Shown piece by piece: positions 26,502 to 34,732 of a DNA stretch of 64,000 bases (position 1 is the stretch's first letter; each line of letters starts with the position of its first letter). Origin of the DNA: Gryllotalpicola daejeonensis. Lineage in GTDB: Bacteria > Actinomycetota > Actinomycetes > Actinomycetales > Microbacteriaceae. The notes under the pieces were generated by a model. The model had not been told where the DNA came from and ran no database searches. It was given only the letters and a program-made list of their open reading frames with translations. Location: the NCBI RefSeq assembly GCF_039538145.1, contig NZ_BAABBV010000001.1, positions 1 to 64,000 of the forward strand, given 5' to 3'. Position numbers and translations under genes: made by a program.

Positions 26502-27112
26502 TCCGACCGCTCACCCCGATCGACGACGAGGAGCTGCGTGCCCAGCTCGTGCGACTGCGGAGGGCTGCCGACATTCCCCCGCGCGGCAAGTACGGGTCGA
26601 TCCCCGACGACCGCCGGGCGATGCTCCGTCGTCTCGACGAGTGGGCGCAGCTCCTGAACGGCGCGCTCTGGACGGACGATTCATGGGAAACCAGCGAGCA
26701 GCACCAGACGGTCATTGTCCAGATCCGTGACGTCCTGGCGCGTGCTCGCAAGCCACGTCCCGGCACCGCCCGCGACAAGAAATACATCCACGAGCTCGTG
26801 CCAGGGCTCGTGCTGACGAAGATCCCCGATGGATGGCTGCACCTGACCTACGTCCTCGCCCGCGATCTCGCCGGCGGCCCCTATAGCGAGATAGACCGCG
26901 TCCCCCGGGGCGTGCTGCACGCGGTGAGCACCGATCCGTGGAGCCGGCTCGCTGTGGAGGCGGACGTCTTCGACGGCGTCGGGCAGCAGGCAGTCGATTA
27001 CGCGAAGCAGGCGGCGGACCAGACCTGCGAGCTCTGCGGTGATCGCGGAGCGATCACGCGGTTCGTTTCCTGGGCGGGAATCGGTCGGGTCTGCTGGCGG
27101 CACGAACCCTGA
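26498..27112 (+). CDS. unknown protein with C-terminal zinc-ribbon-like Cys motif
   Basis: 204 aa. The C-terminus reads CELCGDRGAITRFVSWAGIG then RVCWRHEP: a CxxC pair and a later Cys/His pair that could bind one zinc. The rest is mixed alpha/beta with no known fold. Coupled to the preceding coiled-coil gene (GTGA). Not recognised. Confidence 0.65.
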   Translation: MIRPLTPIDDEELRAQLVRLRRAADIPPRGKYGSIPDDRRAMLRRLDEWAQLLNGALWTDDSWETSEQHQTVIVQIRDVLARARKPRPGTARDKKYIHELVPGLVLTKIPDGWLHLTYVLARDLAGGPYSEIDRVPRGVLHAVSTDPWSRLAVEADVFDGVGQQAVDYAKQAADQTCELCGDRGAITRFVSWAGIGRVCWRHEP

Positions 27113-27193
27113 GTGCGTCGTGTTGCGGCGCACTCAGCGGGCGCTGCGCGTCGCGCTCGTCCGCACCACCGCGACAGGCCTCGGCGTGCGCTC

Positions 27194-27613
27194 CTACTCC
27201 GCCCCGACGATCGCTTTGATGCGGGCGACGGTCGCCTCATCGAGCACGAGATCGTCTTCGTGCCGCACTTCGATGTCGTCGACGCGATGCGCGATGTCAT
27301 TCGGCCCGAGGACTCGGATGTCTCGGGCCCCGGCGTTCCACAGCTCCGCTTGGAGGAGGAAGAGGGATCGCACGGCGTCCACGAGGTCCTGGCAGCCCGC
27401 AAGCGCCTGCGGGCCAGCGTCGGTGGTGCGGAAGAGCCGCTCATCATCGTCGGAGCGGTAGATGAGGTGGTCGTCGATTAGCCGCTGCACGATGTCAGGC
27501 TGGACGGAGAGGCCGACGTAGTCGTTGAGCTCGGCTGTTGTCCCGTCGAAGTGCCGAAGACCGATGATGTGGATCTGGGTGAGGACAAGTAGCTCGGTCT
27601 CGGTCAGGGGCAT
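27194..27613 (-). CDS. winged-helix-like protein
   Basis: 139 aa from the ATG at 27613. LTETELLVLTQIHIIGLRH, then a helix pair with NDYVGLSVQPDIVQRLIDDH and a wing-like YRSDDDERLFRTTDAG, resembles MarR/PadR-type winged helices. The C-terminal half is helical. It runs against the flanking genes; target unknown. Confidence 0.55.
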   Translation of the reverse strand: MPLTETELLVLTQIHIIGLRHFDGTTAELNDYVGLSVQPDIVQRLIDDHLIYRSDDDERLFRTTDAGPQALAGCQDLVDAVRSLFLLQAELWNAGARDIRVLGPNDIAHRVDDIEVRHEDDLVLDEATVARIKAIVGAE

Positions 27614-27800
27614 GGGTGGAGCGTAGCGGCGGCTGAGGACACACGGCGCGCCAACGTCCCGCATTCCGTGACGCCCGCGGGCCACAGCCGGCGAGCACCG
27701 GGCGCACCGTCGGCGAATCGGATGACGGGGCGGCAGCGGGACGAGGGCGCGGGGCGCAGGGCGCGCCGGCAGCGTGCGGCTCCCACATAGTGTCGATGGT

Positions 27801-28205
27801 GTGAGCCCTCGCAAACCGTTCGATGTCGCACCGATCCGCGAGTGGCGTGATGGCCGGTCAAATGGGGCCCTTCGCGAGACTCGGGAGTTCTGGCGGCGCC
27901 TGTGGTTCGTTGCCCGGAACGAGTCGAGCCGCGTGAAGATCGACCGATCGCTGCTCATGCTCGCGCTCTTGTCGACATCGCGCGACCAACTCGAAGCGGA
28001 GATCGACCTGGCGATAGGCCAAGCGCGAGTCAAGGGCATACCCGCCACGGCCATCGCCGCAGCACTTGGACGGACAAGCCGCGGCCACCTCGACGAATCG
28101 CACCCCCGGCATCGGGTGTATCGAGACTGGATCGCCCAAGCGCAGCCGGGGGACCTTGCAGTCGGCGGGCGTGAGACGACAGACGATGACCGGCGCGATT
28201 TCTGA
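27801..28205 (+). CDS. putative helix-turn-helix protein
   Basis: 134 aa, GTG start; CATAGT ends 9 nt upstream (27786-27791). The C-terminal part IPATAIAAALGRTSRGHLDE reads as a helix-turn-helix, after basic helices in the middle. A hairpin terminator follows at 28245. Could regulate nearby element genes; not shown. Confidence 0.55.
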   Translation: MSPRKPFDVAPIREWRDGRSNGALRETREFWRRLWFVARNESSRVKIDRSLLMLALLSTSRDQLEAEIDLAIGQARVKGIPATAIAAALGRTSRGHLDESHPRHRVYRDWIAQAQPGDLAVGGRETTDDDRRDF

Positions 28206-28244
28206 TGGATACGTCCCGTATCTGGGCGCTTATAGCTCGGCGAG

Positions 28245-28298
28245 CCGAACCCTAAGCAAGAACTTTTCCGCGGAAACTCAAGGGTTCGGGCCGGTTTT
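28245..28298 (+). terminator. terminator
   Basis: CCGAACCCT (28245-28253) pairs with AGGGTTCGG (28281-28289), and TTTTT follows at 28294. The 27-nt loop itself holds the small palindrome TTTCCGCGGAAA. The rest of the 207-nt gap contains a CATACA box at 28334-28339 (CCGCGCATACA), a variant of the element promoter box. Confidence 0.6.
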
Positions 28299-28412
28299 TC
28301 CAGACAGGTAGCACGGCGCGCAAATCGGCCGCGCATACATACCGCAGCACCGAAGGACGGTGCCGCGGCTGACCTACCGGATACAACGGTCAAGCGCCAG
28401 GAGGCGCACAGC

Positions 28413-29417
28413 ATGACCGTCCAGACCATCCACTCCATCTACGACGTGCACGAGCTCATCGGGCTCGTCAATCGGCCCACCCGGCAGAAGTCTCTCGTCC
28501 TCGTGAGCGAGACCGAGAACGGCGCAATCCCCTACAACGCGGAGCGCATCGACTTGGAAACCGGAACGCGCGCCGACGTCTTCACCATCGACTTCAAGAC
28601 CGCCTTCCTTCTCTCAGACGAGGTCGGCAAGACCTATAGCGCCTTCGGCGGCGCTACGCGCATCTACCCCCGCGGCTTCAGCATGCGCGACGCGGCGACC
28701 ACATCTGAACTGTTCTTGCCCGGCTTCGACAGCGACTCAACCCGCCGCCGCGAGGACGCCCTCATTCACCTCGCTTTGCGCGGCAGCTACCTGCCTGGCC
28801 GCCCGGAGCAGCGGCCGGCAATCGCCCCAGTAGAGGACGAGGTCACCCGCCTCCGCCGACAGCTGGCTGAGGCGCGCGCAGCCGACGACGCGCGAGTCCG
28901 CGACCTGCTCGTCGAGAACGCGCGCCTCAGGGCGGCAGCCGTCGAACGGCGCACCGCAACCGCCGCACGCAAGGCGCGACCGACGACCGGCGCTGCCGCA
29001 CCGTTCGAGCCGGAGCGGTTCAACAACGCCGACGATGCGGCGCGGCACGCCATCCTCAACGCGTGGGTCCAGCGCGTCGAGGCGCGTGAGAAGGAGCTCT
29101 ACCCGCTCCCGGCTTACGAGCTCGGTGACGCGTTTGCGCGCTCTCTGGCGGAGTTCGACCCGGAGCAGCAGGGGAAGGCTCTGCGCGCCGCCGTCGATGT
29201 GCTGACCGGCCGGGCGAAGGACGTCCGGGGCCGTCGCCTGCACCAGCTTCGAGACGGAGACGCAGGGCCGGCCCGCGTCCGCGAGGACGGGGCGACCTGC
29301 TGGCGCGTGGACATCGAGACCAACACCCCGTCAGCACGCCGCCTCCACTACTGGCAGAGGGCGGACGGCGTCATCGAGCTGTCGAAGGTCGGCCTGCACG
29401 ACGACTACCGAGCGTGA
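28413..29417 (+). CDS. unknown element protein, possibly truncated by an in-frame stop
   Basis: 334 aa, ATG start. A globular N-terminal domain (1-130) is followed by a coiled coil (about 140-185, DEVTRLRRQLAEARAADDAR) and an Ala/Arg-rich linker. A C-terminal domain ends in LHYWQRADGVIELSKVGLHD, which loosely resembles a RelE-type beta sheet. The same frame stays open for 51 further codons after the TGA (see 29418). Function not recognised. Confidence 0.65.
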   Translation: MTVQTIHSIYDVHELIGLVNRPTRQKSLVLVSETENGAIPYNAERIDLETGTRADVFTIDFKTAFLLSDEVGKTYSAFGGATRIYPRGFSMRDAATTSELFLPGFDSDSTRRREDALIHLALRGSYLPGRPEQRPAIAPVEDEVTRLRRQLAEARAADDARVRDLLVENARLRAAAVERRTATAARKARPTTGAAAPFEPERFNNADDAARHAILNAWVQRVEAREKELYPLPAYELGDAFARSLAEFDPEQQGKALRAAVDVLTGRAKDVRGRRLHQLRDGDAGPARVREDGATCWRVDIETNTPSARRLHYWQRADGVIELSKVGLHDDYRA

Positions 29418-29573
29418 CGCGAAGCACTACACCGGGCCGCTGACAAGCCGGAGCTGCTCGCGGAGGTTCGCCGGCCGCTCCACCGCGCGGACATCACGCG
29501 GGCTCGCGCAAGCTCACCGCGTTACGTCCAGGAACTCGCTCGCGAGTACATCGCCAAGCACCTGCCCTGGTGA
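29418..29573 (+). pseudogene. in-frame ORF continuing after the stop of the 28413 gene
   Basis: 51 sense codons directly after TGA in the same frame, with no ATG, GTG or TTG of their own. The translation looks coding (LLAEVRRPLHRADITRAR then YVQELAREYIAKHLPW) and helical. Either the upstream gene was cut by a nonsense mutation or the stop is read through. Confidence 0.4.
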
Positions 29574-29668
29574 ACCCGACCCTTTCCCGAATCCACGGCC
29601 GGCCGCGCCGTCTCGCGGCCACTCATCCGATTCCAACAACCCAACCGCGCCCAAGGAGGGCGCGCCTC

Positions 29669-30328
29669 ATGAGGAAGAACCACAGCATCATCAACATCGC
29701 CGAGCTCACCGAGAACCTCTCGACCATCCACGCGACCCTCGGTCTCATCACCACCGATAGCGGCGGTCTCACCTGGACCGCGTTCATCGACCGAGGCCGC
29801 CGCATCGAGCGTCAGGTCGTCGACCTGGACGACGACGGCGAAGGCCGCATCTTCGTCTCAGCCCTGCGCGCAGACGACGAGGAGTCGCTGCCCTTCTACG
29901 TCGAGGTCGAGCCGCACGCCGACGTCGAGCCAGCCGAACTGGTGGCTCGCCACGTCCGCGCCGCGCTGTTCGGCTCGGTCCACGAGCTCTGGCGCGAAGA
30001 CGACGACCTCGAGAACCCGTGGCGCGACCCCCAGCTGCCGGACGCGAGCGAGATGGCCGCCGAGTCATTGGCGGCATACCTGGCCATCCCGACGTGGGCG
30101 GAGTGGAGCGGGTCGCAGAGGGCGAAGGAGAACGGCCGCGACGTACTCGTGCACCGCGTGTGGGACCGAGATAACCCGCAGTGCTCGGCCGAGGCGCACG
30201 TCGCCGACGACGCCACCCCGAAGGCCCTCGCCAAGGCGCTGCGCCAGGCAGTCCAGCGCGTCGAGCGGCTGCGCGCGGACGGCGACATCACGCCGGAGCT
30301 CATCCTCGTCCAGCCGACGCTCGCCTGA
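29669..30328 (+). CDS. unknown element protein
   Basis: 219 aa from the ATG at 29669, chosen because AAGGAGG lies 8 nt upstream; an in-frame GTG at 29570 exists but the added 33 residues are low-complexity Arg/Pro. Acidic, mixed alpha/beta, with a Trp-rich middle (AIPTWAEWSGSQRAKENGRD). Not recognised. A 19-bp hairpin closes the gene. Confidence 0.65.
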   Translation: MRKNHSIINIAELTENLSTIHATLGLITTDSGGLTWTAFIDRGRRIERQVVDLDDDGEGRIFVSALRADDEESLPFYVEVEPHADVEPAELVARHVRAALFGSVHELWREDDDLENPWRDPQLPDASEMAAESLAAYLAIPTWAEWSGSQRAKENGRDVLVHRVWDRDNPQCSAEAHVADDATPKALAKALRQAVQRVERLRADGDITPELILVQPTLA

Positions 30329-30335
30329 CCCCGAG

Positions 30336-30386
30336 CCCGTCGGAAGCGGCGGCCCGCCCATCGTGGCGGCCGCCGCTTCCGACGGG
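30336..30386 (+). terminator. strong hairpin between genes
   Basis: A perfect 19-bp stem (CCCGTCGGAAGCGGCGGCC and its complement) around 13 nt. No U-tract follows. It ends 5 nt before the next promoter box. Confidence 0.6.
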
Positions 30387-30391
30387 CCGCG

Positions 30392-30397
30392 CATAGG
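30392..30397 (+). promoter_or_regulatory. CATAGG box upstream of the VbhA-like gene
   Basis: CCGCGCATAGG, 21 nt before the ATG; GAAGGGAGG between them serves as ribosome binding site, so this transcript would have a short leader. Confidence 0.55.
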
Positions 30398-30418
30398 CCG
30401 GGTGAAGGGAGGCTCCGG

Positions 30419-30754
30419 ATGCCAAAGATCAGCGACGAAGAACGTGAGCGCCGTGCGCGTTCGGTGGCTGAGGCCGCACGCTCTGGCGAGCTCGACGGCA
30501 AGCCTCCGCTCTCGCCAGAGCTCCGCCCGCTCTTCGACCGCTACGTCGAGGGTGAGATCGGCTCCGCGCAGCTGATCGAAGGCGTCCGAAGGTGGCACAT
30601 GCTCCGGCAGGCGATCGCGTCGTGGCGACTCGAAGGCGCTGAGCTGAGTGAGGATCTGCAAGGTGACCTTGGGGCGTTCGCGCGCGGGGAGCTGACACCC
30701 GAGCAGGTTGTCGCACGGACCCGGGCGCGGCTTGGGCTGCCGGCGGACGACTAG
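30419..30754 (+). CDS. tandem VbhA-like antitoxin, no Fic partner adjacent
   Basis: 111 aa. VbhA-type antitoxins block Fic AMP-transferases with a helix carrying (S/T)xxxE(G/N). The second half here has S68-WRL-E72-G73 followed by AELSEDLQGDLGAFARGELT, very like VbhA. The first half repeats the design with S22-GEL-D26-G27 and PPLSPELRPLFDRYVEGEIG, but Asp replaces the inhibitory Glu. No Fic protein (HPFx[D/E]GN motif) is visible in the window. It may neutralise a toxin elsewhere on the element or in the host. Confidence 0.65.
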   Translation: MPKISDEERERRARSVAEAARSGELDGKPPLSPELRPLFDRYVEGEIGSAQLIEGVRRWHMLRQAIASWRLEGAELSEDLQGDLGAFARGELTPEQVVARTRARLGLPADD

Positions 30755-31253
30755 CGCGATAGCTGGCCTGGACCAGTTGTCGCAGATTTTGCGTCAACTC
30801 GCGTGCGCCCTCCACGGCTCACCCTTCGGGCCGCGCCGACTTCGTCGCCGCTCTCGCCGGAACCCCGCCACGAGCCCGGCACGTCCGCCCCGCGTCACGT
30901 GACCGCTGCGCGTCGCGGCGACCCGGCTCGCAGAGGCGTGAGCGTGGCGACAACGTGACGGCGGCCGGTACCGGCCGCCTGAGGCGCGACGGAGACGTGC
31001 AGGCGGGGCGGTGGCGATGATGGGCGCGCTGACACGCGGCGACACGATGCGCGACCCGGCGAAGCCGGGACGGTGAGCGGGAGCGAATACGAGACCGAGA
31101 GAGCCGAAAGAGGATGGGCTCGGGGAAGCCGCAACCGGCGCGCGCGGCAGCGTTCCGAGCCGAGGCGTGCCGCGTCACGACGGGCGCAGCGAAACTCGCT
31201 GCGCTCGCATCGCGAACTCGGGGCGTCTCGGAACGCGAACTCGCGCCGGCGGG
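30755..31253. other. non-coding GC-rich region with perfect palindromes
   Basis: No credible gene. Contains GTCACGTGAC (30894-30903) and the 20-bp palindrome GGCGGCCGGTACCGGCCGCC (30960-30979), and ends with GGCGAAGCCGGGACGGTGA near 31058. Similar palindromes and the same ending occur in 62270-62625, so the two regions look like diverged copies. Confidence 0.6.
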
Positions 31254-32243
31254 TCACAGGCCGAGGTCGGCGCTTGTCGTCTTCTCGAGTACGCGCAGCT
31301 CGTCGGCGTACAGCATCAGAGTAGACAGCGCCTTGTGTCGAGTCTGCTTCGCGACGAGCGCGAGATCGCTGCCTGCGAGCACAGCGGTACTCACATGACC
31401 GCGGCGTCCCGAGTGCCCACTAATCTTCTCGGCGTCGAGACCAGCCACCGCGGCGCGCTCTTTCATGATCCGCCCGACCGCGTGACCGGTGAGTCCGGCT
31501 CCGGTCGGAACACCGGTCCGCGTGACGCGCGGGAACAGCGCTGCATCCGGCCCGATCTTCCCTCGGACGGCCAGCCACCGCGTGAGCAGGCGCACAGGGT
31601 CGGTCGCCGTGTGCTTGCCGCGCGCGATACCGATCACCTGACCTGCCGAGTGCTGGTCGCCCTTCGACGATCGGATCGTCACCCGGAGCCCGTCAGCCCC
31701 GGCCACCACGTCGCTGCGGCGCAGCGCCCCGACTTCGGAGCGGCGCAGCGCACCCGCGTAGAGGAACGTCGCGATCATGCATGCGTCGCGGCGTCCGGCA
31801 ACGGTTTCCTGGTCGATGGCCGCGAGGATGCGCACAACTTCCGGCGTCGTCAGCGCGTGGGCCCGCTCCACCGTGTGCTGCCGGCCTATGCGCCGGCGCA
31901 CGCCCTCGACAACCTGGACGAGCACTGGGTCGTCCGTCGGGTCCGGATTTCCCCGCTCGAACGCGTGGCGGCTGACCGCAGCGAGGATCTGGCCGACGGT
32001 GGATGCGGAGCGGCCGGTCGCCTCGAGGTCGGTGATGTACGCCGCGAGGCACACTGACGACGTTGGGTCTGTGAACCCTTCGCGGCGCGCCCACCGGGTG
32101 AGACGTGCGAGGGCGGATTCATACGCCTTCCGCGTCGACGGAGCGAGCGCCGACTCGATCGCGGTTGCGATCCGCTGCGCATGCACCTCTGGACGCGACA
32201 GGGAGGTAGACAGGGTGGTCTGCGGGAGCGGTTCGAGAGTCAC
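31254..32243 (-). CDS. second tyrosine recombinase
   Basis: 329 aa from the GTG at 32243. An N-terminal SAM-like domain (STRKAYESALARLTRWARRE) is followed by the catalytic domain: Arg in GALRRSEVGALRRSD, Lys in RSSKGD, H277-SG-R280, H303 in TRHKALS and Tyr312. It differs from the tRNA-proximal integrase and resembles XerD-like enzymes of plasmids, where they resolve multimers; it could also mark an older insertion. CATAGT ends 6 nt before the start. Confidence 0.87.
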   Translation of the reverse strand: MTLEPLPQTTLSTSLSRPEVHAQRIATAIESALAPSTRKAYESALARLTRWARREGFTDPTSSVCLAAYITDLEATGRSASTVGQILAAVSRHAFERGNPDPTDDPVLVQVVEGVRRRIGRQHTVERAHALTTPEVVRILAAIDQETVAGRRDACMIATFLYAGALRRSEVGALRRSDVVAGADGLRVTIRSSKGDQHSAGQVIGIARGKHTATDPVRLLTRWLAVRGKIGPDAALFPRVTRTGVPTGAGLTGHAVGRIMKERAAVAGLDAEKISGHSGRRGHVSTAVLAGSDLALVAKQTRHKALSTLMLYADELRVLEKTTSADLGL

Positions 32244-32249
32244 GCGTCG

Positions 32250-32344
32250 ACTATGCGCGGTGCCTCCGACATGAATGTTCGCTATTCGATATTTCCGGAT
32301 GTTGACGGTCGCGTTAGCGAGCCCTTCGGGGTGCCGCGCATAGG
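32250..32344. promoter_or_regulatory. divergent pair of CATAG boxes
   Basis: CATAGT on the minus strand (32250-32255) is 6 nt from the recombinase GTG; CATAGG on the plus strand (32339-32344) is 6 nt from the GTG at 32351. Both are preceded by CCGCG. The 83 bp between them are AT-richer than average (TATTCGATATTTCC) and could bind a shared regulator. Confidence 0.6.
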
Positions 32345-32350
32345 TATGGA

Positions 32351-32881
32351 GTGATCTCATCCATCGCCCAGCCCGATTCCGCCCTCGATCTCAGACGGCT
32401 CGGGAAACCCGATCTCGACCTCGCTCTGAACGAGCTGCCGGACCCAGGCGAGCTGATTCTCGAGGCGTCGCACGAGTCACCGGCCGGCACTCCGGCGCCG
32501 ATCACGGTGGCGATGATCCCGACCGTCTTGCGCCGAGTTCACCAGGGCGGCTTCATGTGGGCCTTCGTCTCACACCGCGAGCTGACCATGGACGCCCAGG
32601 TCGGTGGCGACGCCGGCGGCCGAGGAATGGTCGTCGAGATCTGCCGCCAAGGCGGCATGTTCGAGCGGCTCTTCGCGCCGGGCGGGTCGGAGACGACGCG
32701 ATTCATTCGCACGGGGTGGGGCACCGTGTTGGAGGCGCCGGAGTGCGAGGTTATGAGTTTCGCGCAGGCGACAGCAGCGGTGACGGCGTGGTGTATCGAG
32801 GCGGTTGTCCTCGAAGGGCTCGCGCTGCGGCGTGCCCGGTTCTTCGACAGGGAGCGGCGAGCTGGGCTCCGCCGCGGATGA
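32351..32881 (+). CDS. unknown element protein
   Basis: 176 aa, leaderless GTG start. Mixed alpha/beta: FMWAFVSHRELTMDAQVGGD and GWGTVLEAPECEVMSF suggest strands, and a helix spans 140-165. No catalytic pattern. Divergent from the recombinase; ends one base before the stop of the convergent gene. Not recognised. Confidence 0.65.
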   Translation: MISSIAQPDSALDLRRLGKPDLDLALNELPDPGELILEASHESPAGTPAPITVAMIPTVLRRVHQGGFMWAFVSHRELTMDAQVGGDAGGRGMVVEICRQGGMFERLFAPGGSETTRFIRTGWGTVLEAPECEVMSFAQATAAVTAWCIEAVVLEGLALRRARFFDRERRAGLRRG

Positions 32882-33484
32882 CTACTTGATCGCGGTCCTC
32901 ACGCCGTCGATGAGGACGCCATGCTCGACAACAGTTCCGAATGCCAAGCGCACCGACGTCAGGAACTGCGAAGCCGTCGCTGAGTGGAGACGCGCGACAG
33001 GGAACCCGGCCCGACTCATCACCTCATCGAAGCGGTCGTCGAAACGCTCCCAGCACTCGGCAGTAGCCACCGCCAACGGCCATTCGGGGAGCCACGGAAC
33101 ACTCGGTGCGATCCACGCGCGCGGGTGCTTGCCCCGGACGATCGCGCGGATGCCGGCGGGCATCGCCGCAAGGATCTCGCGACGACGGGGGAGCGAGTTC
33201 TGGCCATGCCACCGCCGGTAGGCGCGTCGCCGCAACTCAACGACGAGGCGATCCGTCCAGACAGCGCGAAGGGCGAGCCGGCGCGCATCGTCGCTCCACG
33301 TGCGCGAGAAGCGGCGGATCGGCAGCAGGTCGCGGGCGACGAGGATCTCGACCAGCTCGTCGGGGGTATCGCCGACGATCGTCTCGCCGGACGCGAGCTC
33401 GACGTAGAAGTCGGTGAGGCCGGGGCGCAGCTCGTTGGCGTCCGGGTCGAGGGTCGCGAGGAGCCGTTCGAGGTCGTCGGTCAT
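32882..33484 (-). CDS. unknown element protein
   Basis: 200 aa; last gene of a five-gene overlapping unit (34664 to 32882). Begins MTDDLERLLATLDPDANELR; a basic central part (RRRAYRRWHGQNSLPRRRE) may touch nucleic acid. Its start overlaps the previous stop by 4 nt. Not recognised. Confidence 0.65.
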   Translation of the reverse strand: MTDDLERLLATLDPDANELRPGLTDFYVELASGETIVGDTPDELVEILVARDLLPIRRFSRTWSDDARRLALRAVWTDRLVVELRRRAYRRWHGQNSLPRRREILAAMPAGIRAIVRGKHPRAWIAPSVPWLPEWPLAVATAECWERFDDRFDEVMSRAGFPVARLHSATASQFLTSVRLAFGTVVEHGVLIDGVRTAIK

Positions 33485-33735
33485 GAGCGCTCCGAGAGTA
33501 TGCGGATGAGATCGGGCGGCAACGATGCCGATGCGGGGAGGAAGGTGATGCGCACGTCGTCGGTGCCGAGCGCGAGCCGGGCGGCGCGCAGGATCACCGG
33601 GACACGCAGCGCATCACGGCCTGCTGCGCCGACGAAGACGATGAAGGGCGGGGCGATCGGGTGAAGGTAAGCAACCTCGACACCCTGACCGGCGAGAGCC
33701 TCGGCGAGGGCGTCGCGGCGCGGATCGGCGCTCAT
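33481..33735 (-). CDS. small unknown protein
   Basis: 84 aa, overlapping both neighbours by 4 nt (ATGA). PPFIVFVGAAGRDALRVPVI and VRITFLPASASLPP suggest a small beta-rich domain. Not recognised. Confidence 0.6.
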   Translation of the reverse strand: MSADPRRDALAEALAGQGVEVAYLHPIAPPFIVFVGAAGRDALRVPVILRAARLALGTDDVRITFLPASASLPPDLIRILSERS

Positions 33736-34298
33736 CGCGTCACCTCGTCGATGAACGTTCGGACCGCCACCACATGCTCCGGCGTGATGCCGATGCTCTC
33801 GTCCGGGGCGATCGCGAGGAGAGGTGTGACGCCGAGCGCCTCGGAGACGATACGCGGCCAGGGCAGGTCAGATGCCGCGTCCTGGTCGTCGATCCAGATG
33901 ACGCCGGCGACAGCGTCGTTGTGCTCGAGCCATTCGCGCAGGGAGCGGTGCTTCCATCCGAGTGGGAGGCGACGCTTGGCATCGCGCGCGGGCATTCTGG
34001 CGCCCGGCATCGGCGGGAGGCCCATCATCCGGTGAGCTTTGACGTAGATCTCGTTCTCGAGCCAGGTCGTCAGGGCGACAGGCTGAACTCGCGGGTCGTC
34101 GAGGATCTCGCGAAGCTCGGAGACCATCGTCGGCGAGTAGGTGAGGGGGAAGACCTCGCGGTAGCCGTGACCGCGGTTCACCTGCACCTCGATGTGGCGC
34201 GAGTCGGGCCACGCAGGCGACTCGATGGGCTCGTTGTCTTTCCATGTTGCGCAGACCCCGTCGAGGTCGATGAAGATGGCGACGGTCCTATCAGTCAC
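33732..34298 (-). CDS. HAD-like phosphatase
   Basis: 188 aa from the GTG at 34298, 6 nt after TTGGAG; a TTG at 34310 is the alternative. FIDLDGVC at residues 7-14 carries the HAD DxDG nucleophile motif, ALTTWLENE fits motif II, and VIWIDDQDAASDLPWPR fits motif IV. Such small HAD proteins are common in actinobacterial phages and plasmids; the substrate is unknown. The GTG lies inside the end of the preceding micro-gene. Confidence 0.7.
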   Translation of the reverse strand: MTDRTVAIFIDLDGVCATWKDNEPIESPAWPDSRHIEVQVNRGHGYREVFPLTYSPTMVSELREILDDPRVQPVALTTWLENEIYVKAHRMMGLPPMPGARMPARDAKRRLPLGWKHRSLREWLEHNDAVAGVIWIDDQDAASDLPWPRIVSEALGVTPLLAIAPDESIGITPEHVVAVRTFIDEVTR

Positions 34299-34416
34299 GG
34301 TCAGCTCCAACTGTCGGTCGGCGGGTCATCAAGAGGTCGGCAGCGAGGCGGCAATCGAAACCGCGCTCGCGAAGCATGAGGATGAGCGCGTCCAGGCGCT
34401 CCCGCTCCGCGCTCAC
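34291..34416 (-). CDS. 41-aa protein in an overlapping operon
   Basis: GTG overlaps the upstream stop as GTGA, and the end overlaps the HAD gene by 8 nt. The product (ERERLDALILMLRERGFDCR in the first half) is one amphipathic helix plus a basic tail. The double overlap argues that it is translated. Function unknown. Confidence 0.5.
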   Translation of the reverse strand: MSAERERLDALILMLRERGFDCRLAADLLMTRRPTVGADRD

Positions 34417-34664
34417 GCGGCGACCGCGTCGAGGTCGACGATGCGCGGGGAGGTGCCGAAGATCTGCTTGGCGGCTTCGGTCATCTGGCGAACACGGTGG
34501 TCATCCAGGCGTCGCTCGAAGAACCAGCCGCGGTGGCCGCGCAGGGAGTCCCAGCGGCCGAAGCGGCGCTTCGCCTCGGCGATCCACTCCGCGGAGTACG
34601 GGGCTTCGACGACGAAGCACCGGCCTTTCAGCCAGAAGGTGACCTCACCCTGCTCCGCTGCCAT
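34413..34664 (-). CDS. small unknown protein
   Basis: 83 aa, ATG at 34664, first gene of the unit. TFWLKGRCFVVEAPYSAEWI then RRFGRWDSLRGHRGWFFERR looks like a small alpha/beta domain rich in Trp and Arg, perhaps nucleic-acid binding. A CATAGG box lies 62 nt upstream. Not recognised. Confidence 0.6.
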   Translation of the reverse strand: MAAEQGEVTFWLKGRCFVVEAPYSAEWIAEAKRRFGRWDSLRGHRGWFFERRLDDHRVRQMTEAAKQIFGTSPRIVDLDAVAA

Positions 34665-34726
34665 GACCGCTCCTCCCGAAAAAGAGGAGCCGGCCAGCTT
34701 CGGGTTCGCCGACCGGCTCCACTATC

Positions 34727-34732
34727 CCTATG
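34727..34732 (-). promoter_or_regulatory. CATAGG box for the 34664-32882 operon
   Basis: CCGCGCATAGG on the minus strand; it overlaps the stop codon of the upstream gene. The leader between box and ATG contains an imperfect hairpin (GAGCCGG...CCGGCTC, 34687-34719). Confidence 0.5.

Noticed and set aside
27774..27800. Upstream start for the 27801 gene
   Set aside because: It would place the CATAGT box inside the coding sequence; the GTG at 27801 is preferred.
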